Of a stretch of 58,809 bases of DNA, positions 34,013 to 43,231 are shown piece by piece. Both the position numbers and the translations under genes were made by a program. The notes beneath the pieces are model-generated. The model had not been told where the DNA came from. It made no database searches and worked only from the letters and a program-made list of their open reading frames with translations. Source of the DNA: Amycolatopsis thermalba. GTDB taxonomy: Bacteria; Actinomycetota; Actinomycetes; Mycobacteriales; Pseudonocardiaceae. The DNA lies in the NCBI RefSeq assembly GCF_003385215.1, contig NZ_PQHW01000038.1, positions 1 through 58,809 of the forward strand, read 5' to 3'. Position 1 is the first letter of the stretch; every line of letters starts with the position of its first letter.

Positions 34013-35506
34013 GTGGCCGTGGCGAGTACGGATCGGATGTTCTTCGGCCAGCCGCGCGGGCTGGTCGGGCTGTTCTTCGCCGAGGCGTGGGAACGGTTCT
34101 CCTACTACGGCATGCGCGCGCTGCTGCTGTACTACATGACCGACCGGATTCTGGACGGCGGGCTCGGCATCGACCCGGGCAGCGCGAAATCGCTGATCGC
34201 GGTCTACGGCTCGGCCACCTACATGGCGGCGATCCTGGGCGGCTGGATCAGCGACCGGCTGCTCGGGGACCGGCGGGCGACGCTGACCGGCGGTGTCCTG
34301 ATCATGTGCGGGCACGTCTGCCTGGCGATCCCCGCCGGCGCCGGCGCGTTGTTCGCGTCGATGATCTTCATCGCGAGCGGCACCGGGCTGCTGAAGCCGA
34401 CGATCTCCTCGTCGGTGGGCGACCTCTACGCGCCGGACGATCCGCGGCGCGACTCCGGGTTCAGCATCTACTACATGGGGATCAGCGTCGGGGCGGTCGC
34501 CGCGCCGCTGATCGTCGGCACCGTCGGCGAGAACTACGACTACCACCTCGGGTTCGGTCTCGCGGCGATCGGCATGGCGCTCGGCCTCGTCGTCTACGTG
34601 CGCGGCCAGCGCCACCTGAGCCCGCTCAGCTACGCGCCGAAGAACCCGCTGCGGCTGGGCGAGGTTCCCCGGGCGCGGCTGGCCGCGGTGGCGGCCGGGA
34701 TCGCGGTGCTCGTCGCCGTGCTGTCCGTGGCCGTGGGCACCGGTGCGCTCGGCCCGGGCCGGATCGTCGACCTGATCAGCGTGCTCGCGATCGCGCTGCC
34801 CGTCGGCTACTTCACGGTCATGCTGCGCAGTAGGCGCACGACGGCGGCCGAGCGGGCGCGGGTGCGCGGCTACATCCCGATGTTCGTCGCCGCGGTCGCG
34901 TTCTGGTGCATCCAGGAGCAGGGTGCGACGGTGATCGCCCAGTACGCGGACGAGAGCACCGACCTGGGCGCGTTCGGGTTCACCATCCCGGCGTCGTGGT
35001 TCCAGTCGGTCGGGTCGCTGGTGCTGATCGTGCTGACGCCGGTGTTCGCGGTGATGTGGCTGCGCCTGGACCGGTCCGCCCGCTCCCCCGCCACGGCGCA
35101 CAAGTTCGCGGCCGGCCTGGCGATCGCCGGGCTGTCGTACCTGATGCTCGTGGTCCCGGCGGCCAGCCCCGGCCAGACCAGCCCGCTGTGGCTGATCGGC
35201 AGCCTGGCGGTGGTCACGATCGGCGAGATGTGCCTGTCCCCCATCGGTTTGTCCGCGACGACCCGGCTGGCGCCCGCGGCGTTCGCCACGCAGACGATGG
35301 GCCTGTGGTTGTCGTCGAACGCCGCCGGGCAGGGCATCGGGGCGCAGCTGGTGAAGTTCTACGACGCCGGGTCGGCGGCCGCCTACTTCGGCCTGCTCGG
35401 CCTGGGCGCGGTCGTCCTCGCCGCGATCCTGTTCGCGCTCGCGCCACTCATCCGGCGGCTCACCGAACGCCGGGTGTCCACAGTGGAGCACCAGGGGCGG
35501 CGATGA
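34013..35506 (+). CDS. proton-dependent peptide transporter (POT/PTR family)
   Basis: About 497 residues, 12-14 helices, importing di- or tripeptides with protons. It starts FFGQPRGLVGLFFAEAWERF with the POT ExxER-type sequence in AEAWERFSYYGMRALL, followed by YGSATYMAAILGGWISDRLL and GTGLLKPTISSSVGDLY, both family signatures. GTG 34013 follows GGAGGGT; GTG 34007 and 34019 are in frame too. TATCGT about 35 bp upstream (33974-33979) could be a -10. It is divergent from the double Lrp gene, consistent with amino-acid-responsive control. Confidence 0.9.
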   Translation: MAVASTDRMFFGQPRGLVGLFFAEAWERFSYYGMRALLLYYMTDRILDGGLGIDPGSAKSLIAVYGSATYMAAILGGWISDRLLGDRRATLTGGVLIMCGHVCLAIPAGAGALFASMIFIASGTGLLKPTISSSVGDLYAPDDPRRDSGFSIYYMGISVGAVAAPLIVGTVGENYDYHLGFGLAAIGMALGLVVYVRGQRHLSPLSYAPKNPLRLGEVPRARLAAVAAGIAVLVAVLSVAVGTGALGPGRIVDLISVLAIALPVGYFTVMLRSRRTTAAERARVRGYIPMFVAAVAFWCIQEQGATVIAQYADESTDLGAFGFTIPASWFQSVGSLVLIVLTPVFAVMWLRLDRSARSPATAHKFAAGLAIAGLSYLMLVVPAASPGQTSPLWLIGSLAVVTIGEMCLSPIGLSATTRLAPAAFATQTMGLWLSSNAAGQGIGAQLVKFYDAGSAAAYFGLLGLGAVVLAAILFALAPLIRRLTERRVSTVEHQGRR

Positions 35507-35516
35507 ACCACGCCGG

Positions 35517-36728
35517 TCAGGCCACGCGCTCGAACACCGCGGCCAGGCCCTGGCCGCCGCCGATGCACATCGTTTCCAGGCCGTAGCGCGCCTCGCGGCG
35601 GGTGAGTTCCCTCGCCAGCGTCGTCAGGATCCGGGCGCCGGTCGCGCCTACCGGGTGGCCCAGCGACACGCCGGAGCCGTTGACGTTGAGCCGCTCGTCG
35701 GTGTCGCTCAGGCCGAGCGTGCGGGTGCAGGCCAGCACCTGGGCGGCGAACGCCTCGTTCAGCTCGATCAGGTCCAGATCGCGCAGCGACAGCCCGGCCT
35801 TGTCCAGGGCCGCCCGGGTCGCGGGCACCGGCCCGATCCCCATCGTCTCCGCGGGCACGCCGGCGCGCGCGAACGACACCAGCCGCACCAGCGGGCGCAG
35901 CCCGAGCTTCTCGGCGGTCTCCCGGCTGCTGACCAGGCACGCCGCCGCCGCGTCGTTCTGGCCGCTCGCGTTGCCCGCGGTGACCGTCGCCTCCGGGTCG
36001 GTGCGGATCATGACCGGCTTCAGCTTCGCCAGGCCCTCGGCCGTGGTGTCCGGGCGCGGGTGCTCGTCGGCGTCGACCACCGTCTCGCCCTTGCGGGAGC
36101 GCACGGTGACCGGGACGATCTCCTCCTTGAACAGCCCGCCCTCGATCGCCCGGGCCGCCCGCTGCTGCGAGCGCAGCGCGAGCGCGTCCTGGTCCTCGCG
36201 GGAGATGCCGTGCTCGCGCCGCAGGTTCTCCGCGGTCTCGATCATCCCGCCCGGGATCGGGTGGTGGACCCCGCCCGCGGTGGCCCGGCCGCGCGCCAGC
36301 GAGTCGTGCAGCTGCAGCCCGGCGCCCTTGATGCCCCAGCGGCCCTCGTGCGTGTAGTACGGCGCGGCGCTCATCACCTCCGCGCCACCGGCGAGCACCA
36401 CCTCGCTGAACCCGGCGCGGATCTGCATCGCGGCGTCCAGCACGGCCTGCAGGCCCGAACCACAGCGGCGGTCGATCTGGATGCCGGTGACCGTGTCCGG
36501 CAACCCGGCGTCCAGAGCAGCCACGCGCCCGAGCGCGGGCGCCTCCGAGGTCGGGTAGGCGTGCCCGAGGATGACCTCGTCGACGCGCTCCGGGTCCACG
36601 CCGGTGCGCTCCACCACGGCGGCCAGCACGTGCGCGGCGACCGCGGCAGGGGTCTGCCCGGCCAGCGCTCCGCCGAACCGGCCGATCGGCGTGCGCAGGG
36701 GCTCGCAGATCACGACATCCACGGACAT
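35517..36728 (-). CDS. acetyl-CoA C-acyltransferase (thiolase)
   Basis: A 403-residue thiolase that cleaves 3-ketoacyl-CoA or condenses acyl-CoAs. The active-site Cys is in DRRCGSGLQAVLDAA (about 88), the His in GSGVSLGHPVGATGAR and the second Cys in ETMCIGGGQG, with NEAFAAQVL also present. ATG 36728 has AAAGGAC. The TetR gene 101 bp upstream on the same strand, and the palindromes between them, suggest TetR control of this gene. Confidence 0.93.
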   Translation of the reverse strand: MSVDVVICEPLRTPIGRFGGALAGQTPAAVAAHVLAAVVERTGVDPERVDEVILGHAYPTSEAPALGRVAALDAGLPDTVTGIQIDRRCGSGLQAVLDAAMQIRAGFSEVVLAGGAEVMSAAPYYTHEGRWGIKGAGLQLHDSLARGRATAGGVHHPIPGGMIETAENLRREHGISREDQDALALRSQQRAARAIEGGLFKEEIVPVTVRSRKGETVVDADEHPRPDTTAEGLAKLKPVMIRTDPEATVTAGNASGQNDAAAACLVSSRETAEKLGLRPLVRLVSFARAGVPAETMGIGPVPATRAALDKAGLSLRDLDLIELNEAFAAQVLACTRTLGLSDTDERLNVNGSGVSLGHPVGATGARILTTLARELTRREARYGLETMCIGGGQGLAAVFERVA

Positions 36729-36790
36729 CCGTCGTCCTTTCACGGCTGGGCAGAGATGCCTCCGACCATCGCACCCCGGCACCGAGATGT

Positions 36791-36832
36791 CCAATATCCG
36801 ATTGGCATCCGACTGAGACGGCGACCGTCTCA
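36791..36832. promoter_or_regulatory. two palindromes before the thiolase gene
   Basis: ccaat-atccg-attgg (36791-36805) and tgagacgg-cga-ccgtctca (36814-36832). The second overlaps the stop codon of the tetR gene and could be its terminator; together they look like a regulator-binding region for the thiolase promoter. Confidence 0.5.
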
Positions 36833-37423
36833 GCGCGGTGGCCGCAGGGCCGGGAACCAGATGTCGCTGAGCACCTGCGCGGCCTCGTCGGCCGTGGAGG
36901 TGATCGTGCCCTGCACCGCCCACCGGGTGAAGAACCGCTCCAGCTGGCTGACCAGCAGCTCGATCCGCAGGTGCGCCTCGGCCCGGCGGTCCGGCCCCCA
37001 GCGGGCCAGGTAGCGCGGCATCGCGGCGGGCAGCTCGTCGACCGCGCGCTTGGCGATCGCCCGGAACTCCGGTTCGAGCGCGACCGCCTCGTCCCACGCC
37101 GGCAGGATCGCCTGGTTCTCCTCGAACCACGCCACCGCGCGCCGCATCCACCGGGTGAACTCGGCACGCGACCCGGAGTCGAGCACCTCGTCCAGCTCCG
37201 CGTACACCGCCACCGCGCGCCGCGCCATCGTCTCCGCGCCGATCTTCTGCAGCACCTCGGGCTTGCCGGTGAAGTGCAGGTAGAACGTCGCACGGCTGCA
37301 GCCGACCGCGGAGACGATGTCGTCGATCGTCACCGCCGCGTAGCCACGCTCGACGAACAACGCCTTGGCCTGCTCCAGCAGGTCACGCCGGGTCTGCTGC
37401 TTCTGCCGCTCGCGCAGGGTCAT
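36830..37423 (-). CDS. TetR-family regulator
   Basis: A 197-residue TetR protein. HTH: RERQKQQTRRDLLEQAKALF, TIDDIVSAVGCSRATFYLHF, TGKPEVLQKIG. The C-terminal domain is helical with no recognised ligand. ATG 37423 is the family-like start (MTLRERQKQQ). It sits between a divergent flavin monooxygenase (83-bp gap) and the thiolase, and may regulate both. Confidence 0.85.
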   Translation of the reverse strand: MTLRERQKQQTRRDLLEQAKALFVERGYAAVTIDDIVSAVGCSRATFYLHFTGKPEVLQKIGAETMARRAVAVYAELDEVLDSGSRAEFTRWMRRAVAWFEENQAILPAWDEAVALEPEFRAIAKRAVDELPAAMPRYLARWGPDRRAEAHLRIELLVSQLERFFTRWAVQGTITSTADEAAQVLSDIWFPALRPPR

Positions 37424-37506
37424 AACGGTCAGCCTACTCACTGGACACAGCGTCAGCGAACGTGCCACAGTGACTGCGGCATCGTGGCCGGCACAGGAGG
37501 TACGCG

Positions 37507-38829
37507 TTGAGTTCACTCCCGACCGTCTGCATCATCGGCGCCGGCTGCTCCGGCTTCACCACCGCGAAGCGGCTGCGCGACCACGGCATCCCCTACGACT
37601 GCTTCGAGATGTCCGACGACGTCGGCGGCAACTGGTACTTCGGCAACCCCAACGGGCGCTCGGCCTGTTACGAGTCGCTGCACATCGACACCTCGACCAC
37701 GCGGCTGCAGTTCGAGGACTTCCCGGCGGGCGAGGACTGGCCGCACTTCCCGCACCATTCGCTGATCCACCAGTACTTCCGCGACTACGTCGACCACTTC
37801 GGCCTGCGCGACACGATCACCTTCAACACCGCCGTCGAGCACGCGGCACGGCAGTCCGGCGGCACCTGGCGGGTCACCCTGTCCACCGGCGAGACCCGGA
37901 CCTACGACGCGCTCGTGGTCGCCAACGGCCACCACTGGAACCCGTACCTGCCGGACTACCCGGGCACCTTCGACGGGCCGGTCCTGCACAGCCACGCCTA
38001 CCGCAGCCCGTTCGACCCGGTCGACATGCGGGACAAGCGGATCGTGGTGGTGGGCATGGGGAACTCGGCGCTGGACATCGCCTCCGAGCTGTCGCACCGC
38101 GCGATCGCCCGGCACGTCTGGGTGTCCGCCCGGCGCGGGGTGTGGGTGCTGTCCAAGTACCGCGGCGGGAAACCGGCGGACAAGATGATGATGCCGCCGT
38201 GGATGCCGAAGAAGCTCGGCCTGGCCCTGTCCCGGCGGGCCATCAAGAAGACGCTGGGCAACATGGAGGACTACGGGCTGCCCAAGCCGGACCACGAGCC
38301 GCTGTCCGCGCACCCGTCGGTGAGCGTGGACTTCCTCGCCAAGGCCGGCTCGGGCGATCTGACGTGCGTGCCCGCGATCGAGCGGCTGGACGGCGACGCC
38401 GTGGTGTGCGTGGACGGCACCCGCATCGAGGCCGACGTGATCGTGTGCGCGACCGGCTACCGGATGGCGTTCCCGTTCTTCGACGACCCGGAGCTGCTGC
38501 CGGACGCCGAGCACCGGATGCCGCTGTTCAAGCGGATCGTCAAGCCGGGCGTCGGCAACCTGTACTTCGCCGGGCTGGCGCAGGCGTCCCCGACGATCGT
38601 GAACCTGGCCGAGCAGCAGAGCAAGCTGATCGCCGCGCACCTGACCGGGGAGTACGAACTGCCGGCCGTGGCGGAGATGACGGCGGTCATCGCGCGTGAC
38701 GAGGCCAAGCACCTCGGGCAGTACTACTCCGCGCCGCGGCACACCATCCAGCTCGACTTCGCCCGCTACGTCCGGGACCTGCACCGGGAGATCGAGGCGG
38801 GCCGGAAGCGGGCGGCGGCCCTGACGTGA
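37507..38829 (+). CDS. flavin-containing monooxygenase
   Basis: A 440-residue FMO-type NADPH/FAD enzyme. FAD motif CIIGAGCSGFTTAKRL (residues 8-20), then EMSDDVGGNWYF, the FMO identity motif FDGPVLHSHAY (FxGxxxHxxxY), the NADPH motif VVVGMGNSALDIAS and ATGYRMAFPF. All binding motifs are intact. TTG 37507 is the start, with GGAGG 6 nt upstream. The substrate may be a ketone, amine or sulfide. Its stop overlaps the next start (GTGA), so it is coupled to the beta-lactamase-fold esterase; a Baeyer-Villiger step followed by ester hydrolysis would fit, as inference. Confidence 0.9.
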   Translation: MSSLPTVCIIGAGCSGFTTAKRLRDHGIPYDCFEMSDDVGGNWYFGNPNGRSACYESLHIDTSTTRLQFEDFPAGEDWPHFPHHSLIHQYFRDYVDHFGLRDTITFNTAVEHAARQSGGTWRVTLSTGETRTYDALVVANGHHWNPYLPDYPGTFDGPVLHSHAYRSPFDPVDMRDKRIVVVGMGNSALDIASELSHRAIARHVWVSARRGVWVLSKYRGGKPADKMMMPPWMPKKLGLALSRRAIKKTLGNMEDYGLPKPDHEPLSAHPSVSVDFLAKAGSGDLTCVPAIERLDGDAVVCVDGTRIEADVIVCATGYRMAFPFFDDPELLPDAEHRMPLFKRIVKPGVGNLYFAGLAQASPTIVNLAEQQSKLIAAHLTGEYELPAVAEMTAVIARDEAKHLGQYYSAPRHTIQLDFARYVRDLHREIEAGRKRAAALT

Positions 38830-39914
38830 ACGGGCACTGCGACGCGCGGTTCGCCGCGCTCGGCGACCTGCTGGCGAAGCGGTTGCGCGACGGCGACGAA
38901 GCGGGCGCCTCGGTCTGCGTGATCGCCGACGGCGTGGTGGCGGTGGACCTGTGGGGTGGCTTCGCCTCCCCCGGCGTGCCGTGGACGCGGGACACGCTGG
39001 TGACCACGTACTCGCTGACCAAGACCATGGTGGCGCTGGTGGCGCTCGCACTCGCCGACCGGGGCCTGCTGGATCCGGACGCGCCGGTGGCGCGGTACTG
39101 GCCGGAGTTCGGCGCCGCGGGCAAGGAAGGCGTGCTGGTGCGGCACGTCCTGGGCCACACGTCGGGCGTGTGCGGGTGGGACGCGCCGGTGACGCTGGAC
39201 GACGTCTGCGACACCACGCGAGCGGCCGCGTTGCTGGCGGCCCAGGAGCCGTGGTGGACACCCGGCGACGGCTCCGGCTACCAGGCGGTCAGCCACGGGC
39301 ACCTGGTCGGCGAGCTGGTCCGGCGGGTGACCGGGCGGTCGCTGGGCACGGTGCTGCGCGCGGAGTTCGCCGAACCGCTCGGGGCGGACTACTGGCTGGG
39401 CGCCCCGCCGGACCTCGATTCCCGGCTCGCCACGCTGGTTCCGCCGCCGTCGTCCGGGGTGGACTACGCCGCGCTCGGCGCGGTGGCGATCCGGACGCTG
39501 ACGAATCCGCTGATCCCGCCCGCGGTGACGACCACCCGGCCGTTCCTCACGGCCGAGCTGGGCGGGCTGAACGGGCAGGGCAACGCGCGTTCGGTGGCGC
39601 GGCTGCAATCGGTCGTCTCCCACGGCGGCGTGATCGACGGCAGGCGTTACCTGTCGGAGTCCACTGTGGACCGGATCTTCGACGTGCAGGCCGATGGCGT
39701 GGACCGGGTGCTGGGCGCGCCGGTCCGGTTCGGGCTCGGCTACGCGGTGGACGGCCGGACGTGCTGGTGGAGCGGCTTCGGCGGCTCGGTGGTGGTCAAC
39801 GACCTCGACCGGCGCCTGACCTTCGCCTACGTCATGAACCGGATGGCGCCGGGCCTGCTGAACGCGCCGAACACGACCGCCTACCTGGACGCGCTGCGGT
39901 CCTGCCTGGACTGA
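38826..39914 (+). CDS. serine hydrolase of the beta-lactamase/EstB family
   Basis: A 362-residue class C beta-lactamase-fold hydrolase, more likely an esterase. The SxxK motif is TYSLTKTMVAL (Ser about 76), the Tyr of YxN type is in GSGYQAVSHGHLVGELV, and the late HxG-like motif reads WWSGFGGSVVVN. GTG 38826 overlaps the monooxygenase stop. No signal peptide, so it is cytoplasmic. Its last 34 bp overlap the convergent SGNH gene. Confidence 0.87.
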   Translation: MNGHCDARFAALGDLLAKRLRDGDEAGASVCVIADGVVAVDLWGGFASPGVPWTRDTLVTTYSLTKTMVALVALALADRGLLDPDAPVARYWPEFGAAGKEGVLVRHVLGHTSGVCGWDAPVTLDDVCDTTRAAALLAAQEPWWTPGDGSGYQAVSHGHLVGELVRRVTGRSLGTVLRAEFAEPLGADYWLGAPPDLDSRLATLVPPPSSGVDYAALGAVAIRTLTNPLIPPAVTTTRPFLTAELGGLNGQGNARSVARLQSVVSHGGVIDGRRYLSESTVDRIFDVQADGVDRVLGAPVRFGLGYAVDGRTCWWSGFGGSVVVNDLDRRLTFAYVMNRMAPGLLNAPNTTAYLDALRSCLD

Positions 39915-41053
39915 CGCGCCGCGAACGGGCCGGTGAAGGCGAGCCCGGCGAACCGCTCCCCCATGCTCCGGTGGGTGTCCGCGTCGGGGTGCAGGCCGTC
40001 GGGCAGGGGGCGTCCGGCGTAGTCGGCCTCGCCGTACAGCTCGCGTCCGTCGAGGTAGTGCAGGTTCTCGTCGGCGCGCTGCTCGACGATCCGCGCCAGC
40101 TCGTCGCGGATGACGCGCAGCGTGAGTTTCCCCGCGGCGGCGTCCGCGGGGTCGCCGGTGGCCCGGAACCGCACGACGCCCGCCCGCAACGCGGCGAGGT
40201 CGAACGCGCCGGGGCCGGGCGTGTCCTCGTGGATCGGGCAGTGGATCGGCGAGACGACCAGCAGCGGCACGTCCGGGTGCCCGTCGCGGATCGTGTCGAG
40301 GAACCCGTGCACCGCCGGGGTGAACGCCCGCAGCCGCATCACGTCGCTGTTCACCAGGTTGATCCCGATCTTGACGCTGATCAGGTCGGCGGGCGTGTCG
40401 CGCATGACGCGCGCGGTGAACGGGTCGAGCAGCGCGCTGCCGCCGAAGCCCAGGTTGACCAGCTCGGCGCCGCCCAGCCGGGCGGCGACCGCGGGCCACG
40501 TGGTGGCGGGGCTCGCGGCGTCCGAGCCGTGGCTGATCGAGCTGCCGTGGTGCAGCCACACGCGGCCCCGCGACGGCGACGGCTCGACCGGCGCGTCGGT
40601 GCGCAGCGCGATCAGCTCGGTGATCTCGTTGTGCGGCAACCAGATCACCACGTCCTTGTCCGCGCCGGGCAGACCGTCGAACCGCACGGTGCCGGGCGGG
40701 CCGGGCTCCATCCGGGCGGCGCCGCTGGACAGGTCGAGGTGGACGGTGTTGCCGCCGCCGACGCCGCGCTGGGCGGTGAACCGGCCGTCGACGAACAGGT
40801 CGTACACGCCGTCCGGGCGCGGCGGGGCGCCCACGTACGCGCGGGTGGTGCGCAGCGCGTCCAGCTCGACGACGGTGGCCCGGGTCCGGATCGCCAGCCG
40901 CACGCCGGAGGGTTGCGACTCCGCCATGGCCAGCTGCGCGTCGGCCCTCGCGCGCGCCCACGCGGGCAGGCGGTGCGGCAGCAGGCCGTGCGCGGTGGTT
41001 TCCAGGTCCAGCGCGCCGCGCAGCAGGTCCGCGGTCAGCGGTGTGGTGATCAT
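39881..41053 (-). CDS. SGNH/GDSL-type hydrolase with N-terminal beta domain
   Basis: 390 residues. The first about 170 form a beta-rich domain (RATVVELDALRTTRAYVGA, YDLFVDGRFTAQRGV). The C-terminal half is an SGNH esterase: WLHHGSSISHGSDA with the nucleophile Ser, VNLGFGGSALLD (block II Gly), KIGINLVNSD (block III Asn) and LPDGLHPDADTH (Asp and His). It matches a family of actinobacterial carbohydrate- or acyl-ester hydrolases. ATG 41053 overlaps the TetR stop (ATGA), so the two form an operon. Confidence 0.85.
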   Translation of the reverse strand: MITTPLTADLLRGALDLETTAHGLLPHRLPAWARARADAQLAMAESQPSGVRLAIRTRATVVELDALRTTRAYVGAPPRPDGVYDLFVDGRFTAQRGVGGGNTVHLDLSSGAARMEPGPPGTVRFDGLPGADKDVVIWLPHNEITELIALRTDAPVEPSPSRGRVWLHHGSSISHGSDAASPATTWPAVAARLGGAELVNLGFGGSALLDPFTARVMRDTPADLISVKIGINLVNSDVMRLRAFTPAVHGFLDTIRDGHPDVPLLVVSPIHCPIHEDTPGPGAFDLAALRAGVVRFRATGDPADAAAGKLTLRVIRDELARIVEQRADENLHYLDGRELYGEADYAGRPLPDGLHPDADTHRSMGERFAGLAFTGPFAARQSRQDRSASR

Positions 41054-41628
41054 GATCCGGTCCGTTCCGGCCAGTTTCGCAGGGTGGCGTCGAGGACCTC
41101 GAGGATTCGCGTCCAGGATTGGCCGGTGCCGGGCGCGCTGTGGCCGAACCCGCCGCCCGATTCGAGCGCGACGAAGCCGTGGAAGACGCTGCCCAGCAGA
41201 CGGACGGCGTGCGGGTGGTCGGCTTCCGGCACGTCGTAGCCGCGCAGGATCGCCCGCATCATCCGGGTGTGCTCGGGCCCCGCGCTCGCGGCGGCGTGCT
41301 CCGGGTCGAGCCGGAACTGCGCCGCGGCCCACCGGCCGGGGTGCCGGCGGGCGTAGTCCCGGTAGACGCCGGCGAACGCGACCAGGGCGTCCTTGCCCGA
41401 GCGCCCGGCCAGCGCCTCGGCGGCCCGCGCGGCGAGTTCCCCCAGCGCGAGCAGCGCGATGCGGACCTTGAGGTCGTGGGCGCTGCGCACGTGCGAATAC
41501 AGGCTCGCCACCTGAACCCCGAGGCGCCGCGCCAGCGCCGACGGGGTCACCGCGTCGAACCCGGCCTCGTCGGCCAGCTCCGCACCGGCCTGGGCCACCC
41601 GCTCCGCGGTCAGTCCCGCTCGCACCAT
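41050..41628 (-). CDS. TetR-family regulator of the SGNH hydrolase operon
   Basis: A 192-residue TetR protein: HTH TAERVAQAGAELADEAGF, TPSALARRLGVQVASLYSHV, RSAHDLKVRIALL, followed by a TetR_C_33-like C-terminal domain (HPGRWAAAQFRL, LLGSVFHGFVALESGGGFG). A perfect palindrome lies 20 bp upstream of ATG 41628, so it most likely controls its own operon. Confidence 0.87.
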   Translation of the reverse strand: MVRAGLTAERVAQAGAELADEAGFDAVTPSALARRLGVQVASLYSHVRSAHDLKVRIALLALGELAARAAEALAGRSGKDALVAFAGVYRDYARRHPGRWAAAQFRLDPEHAAASAGPEHTRMMRAILRGYDVPEADHPHAVRLLGSVFHGFVALESGGGFGHSAPGTGQSWTRILEVLDATLRNWPERTGS

Positions 41629-41647
41629 GCCTAAAGGCTATCAGATA

Positions 41648-41668
41648 CTTCCTAAAAGTTTTAGGAAG
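41648..41668. promoter_or_regulatory. TetR operator, 10-bp perfect arms
   Basis: cttcctaaaa-g-ttttaggaag. AT-rich, upstream of the tetR start. The rest of 41669-41769 shows nothing clear; the minus strand reads CRRWHAFRTQFVYNDLYGAT, which may be a trace of a lost gene. Confidence 0.8.
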
Positions 41669-41769
41669 GTCGCGCCGTATAGGTCGTTATACACAAATTG
41701 GGTGCGGAAGGCGTGCCAGCGGCGGCAGGCCAGGGCGTTGCCGGTCCTGACTCCCCATGATCCCTCCAG

Positions 41770-42240
41770 CTAGCGGCGCGTGAGCAGGAAGATCGGCAGC
41801 TCCCGGCCGGCGGCGAGGCGCTCCATCTCGTAGCCGGGCCAGAAGTCGAGCAAGCGCTGCCACATGCGGTCGTAGTCCTCGCCCTTGACGGGCTTCGCCG
41901 TCACCGGGATCTCGCGTCCGCGGATGGCGACCGTGGCCTCGGCGTGCTCGCGCAGGTTGTAGGTCCAGCCGGGATCGCGGGGACGGCCCCAGTTGGAGCC
42001 GACCAGCACGAAGCCGTCCTCGTGCGGGAAGTACAGCAGGTTCGTGCTGCGGGGCAGTCCGCTCTTGCGCCCCAGGGTGGTCAGCCGCAGCGACGGCAGG
42101 CCCGCGATGCCGACCAGGCTGACCCGCCCGCCGAACAGGCCGTGCAGCCGCTTGTCGGCCCAGATGATGACCTTCGCGAGCCGCATCAGCCACGGCCGGG
42201 TGCCCAGCCTGCGGGCCAGGAGCGGGAGCGGGTTCTTCAC
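41770..42240 (-). CDS. deazaflavin-dependent nitroreductase (Ddn) family protein
   Basis: A 156-residue F420-binding split-barrel protein. Family features are RVSLVGIAGLPSLRLTTLGR, the conserved KSGLPRSTNLLYF and GFVLVGSNWGRPRDPGWTYN, ATVAIRGREIPV. Members include M. tuberculosis Ddn, which reduces nitroimidazoles and quinones. GTG 42240 has AGGGG upstream. It lies just before the dead IS element. Confidence 0.85.
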   Translation of the reverse strand: MKNPLPLLARRLGTRPWLMRLAKVIIWADKRLHGLFGGRVSLVGIAGLPSLRLTTLGRKSGLPRSTNLLYFPHEDGFVLVGSNWGRPRDPGWTYNLREHAEATVAIRGREIPVTAKPVKGEDYDRMWQRLLDFWPGYEMERLAAGRELPIFLLTRR

Positions 42241-42334
42241 GACCCCTATTGGACCACCCGCCCGCTCCCGCCACCGATCACCCCGCATTGGGGTGCCGGT
42301 CACCACCGCGCCTCGGCGCCGGCCCGGCACCGCG

Positions 42335-43231
42335 GCTAGCGCGTGTTTCAAAGCTGGGAGCTGGTGTGATGGCGATGACGATTGCGTCGGGTTGTGACGG
42401 GGCGAGCGGGCCTGACCGACGGCATTGGACGGCACTGGAACCACTGCTGCGCATCGGCAGAAAGCCTGGCCGCTCGCGAAGTGGACCGAACGGTCGCTGA
42501 TCAACGGGATCCGCTGGCGGATCCGGGTCGGGGCACCCTGGCGAGACATCCCCCAGGTCGATGGGCCGTGGCAGACGGGGTGCGGGTTGTTCCGACGCTG
42601 GCGACGTGACGGCACGGGGAAGCGGATCCTCCCCGGCGTGCAGGCTCGCGCGGAAGCCGCCGGGCTGATCACCTGGGCTGTGAGTGTGGATTCCACGGCC
42701 AGCCGGGCGCCCCAGCATGCGGCTGCCGCACGGCCAAGGGGATCCGCAGGTCGAACCGCCCGGCGGGATCGCCGCCGAACCTGCTGAACACGGGCTCGGC
42801 CGCTCCCGGGGCGGGTTCACGACGAAGACTCATCTGGCTACCGAGCAGGGCCAGAAGCCGTTGCCGTTGCTGGTGACCGCCGGACAACGAGCCGACAGCC
42901 CTCAGTTTCAGGTGGTGTCGGAGGGTGTTCGGGTGGCCCGTATCGCCGGTGGTCGAGCACGGACCCGGCCGGATCGGGTGCCGACCGACAAGGGGCCTGC
43001 AGCTCCCGCGCTGACCGCGGCTACCTGCGGCGTTGTAGCCGTGTGGGGGGCCGGCCACCAGCGTTCGATCCAGAGGTCTCCAAGCAGCGGCACGCGGTGC
43101 TGCATCAACCGGCTCAAACGCAACCGGGCAGTGGCCACCCGCTACGACAAGCTCGCCGCGCGTTTTCGAGGCGGTACCGATGATCGCCTCGATCAACGCG
43201 GGGCTGCCCCGCTGACAAAACACGCACTAGC
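42335..43231. mobile_element. dead IS5-family (IS427-like) element, 897 bp
   Basis: Ends gctagcgcgtgtttc (42335-42349) and, inverted, gctagtgcgtgtttt (43231-43217) are terminal repeats, with CTAG at both outer ends as probable target duplication. Inside, on the + strand, RSLINGIRWRIRVGAPWRDI, GPWQTGCGLFRRWRRDGT and VSVDSTASRAPQHAAA match IS5-type transposases, and a later frame gives GGFTTKTHLATEQG and LLVTAGQRADSPQF. These pieces are in different frames and the third catalytic region is scrambled, so no transposase can be made. Apart from this element, 42241-42334 shows nothing. Confidence 0.8.
42425..43215 (+). pseudogene. frameshifted IS5-type transposase
   Basis: Coding traces described under the element: first DDE Asp in VSVDST, second-Asp region LVTAGQRADSPQF, and basic C-terminal pieces near 43080-43190 (KQRHAV-like, RYDKLAARFRG). 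At least two frameshifts separate them. Confidence 0.7.

Noticed and set aside
42335..43231. Active insertion sequence
   Set aside because: Transposase motifs fall in different frames and the C-terminal catalytic part is scrambled.
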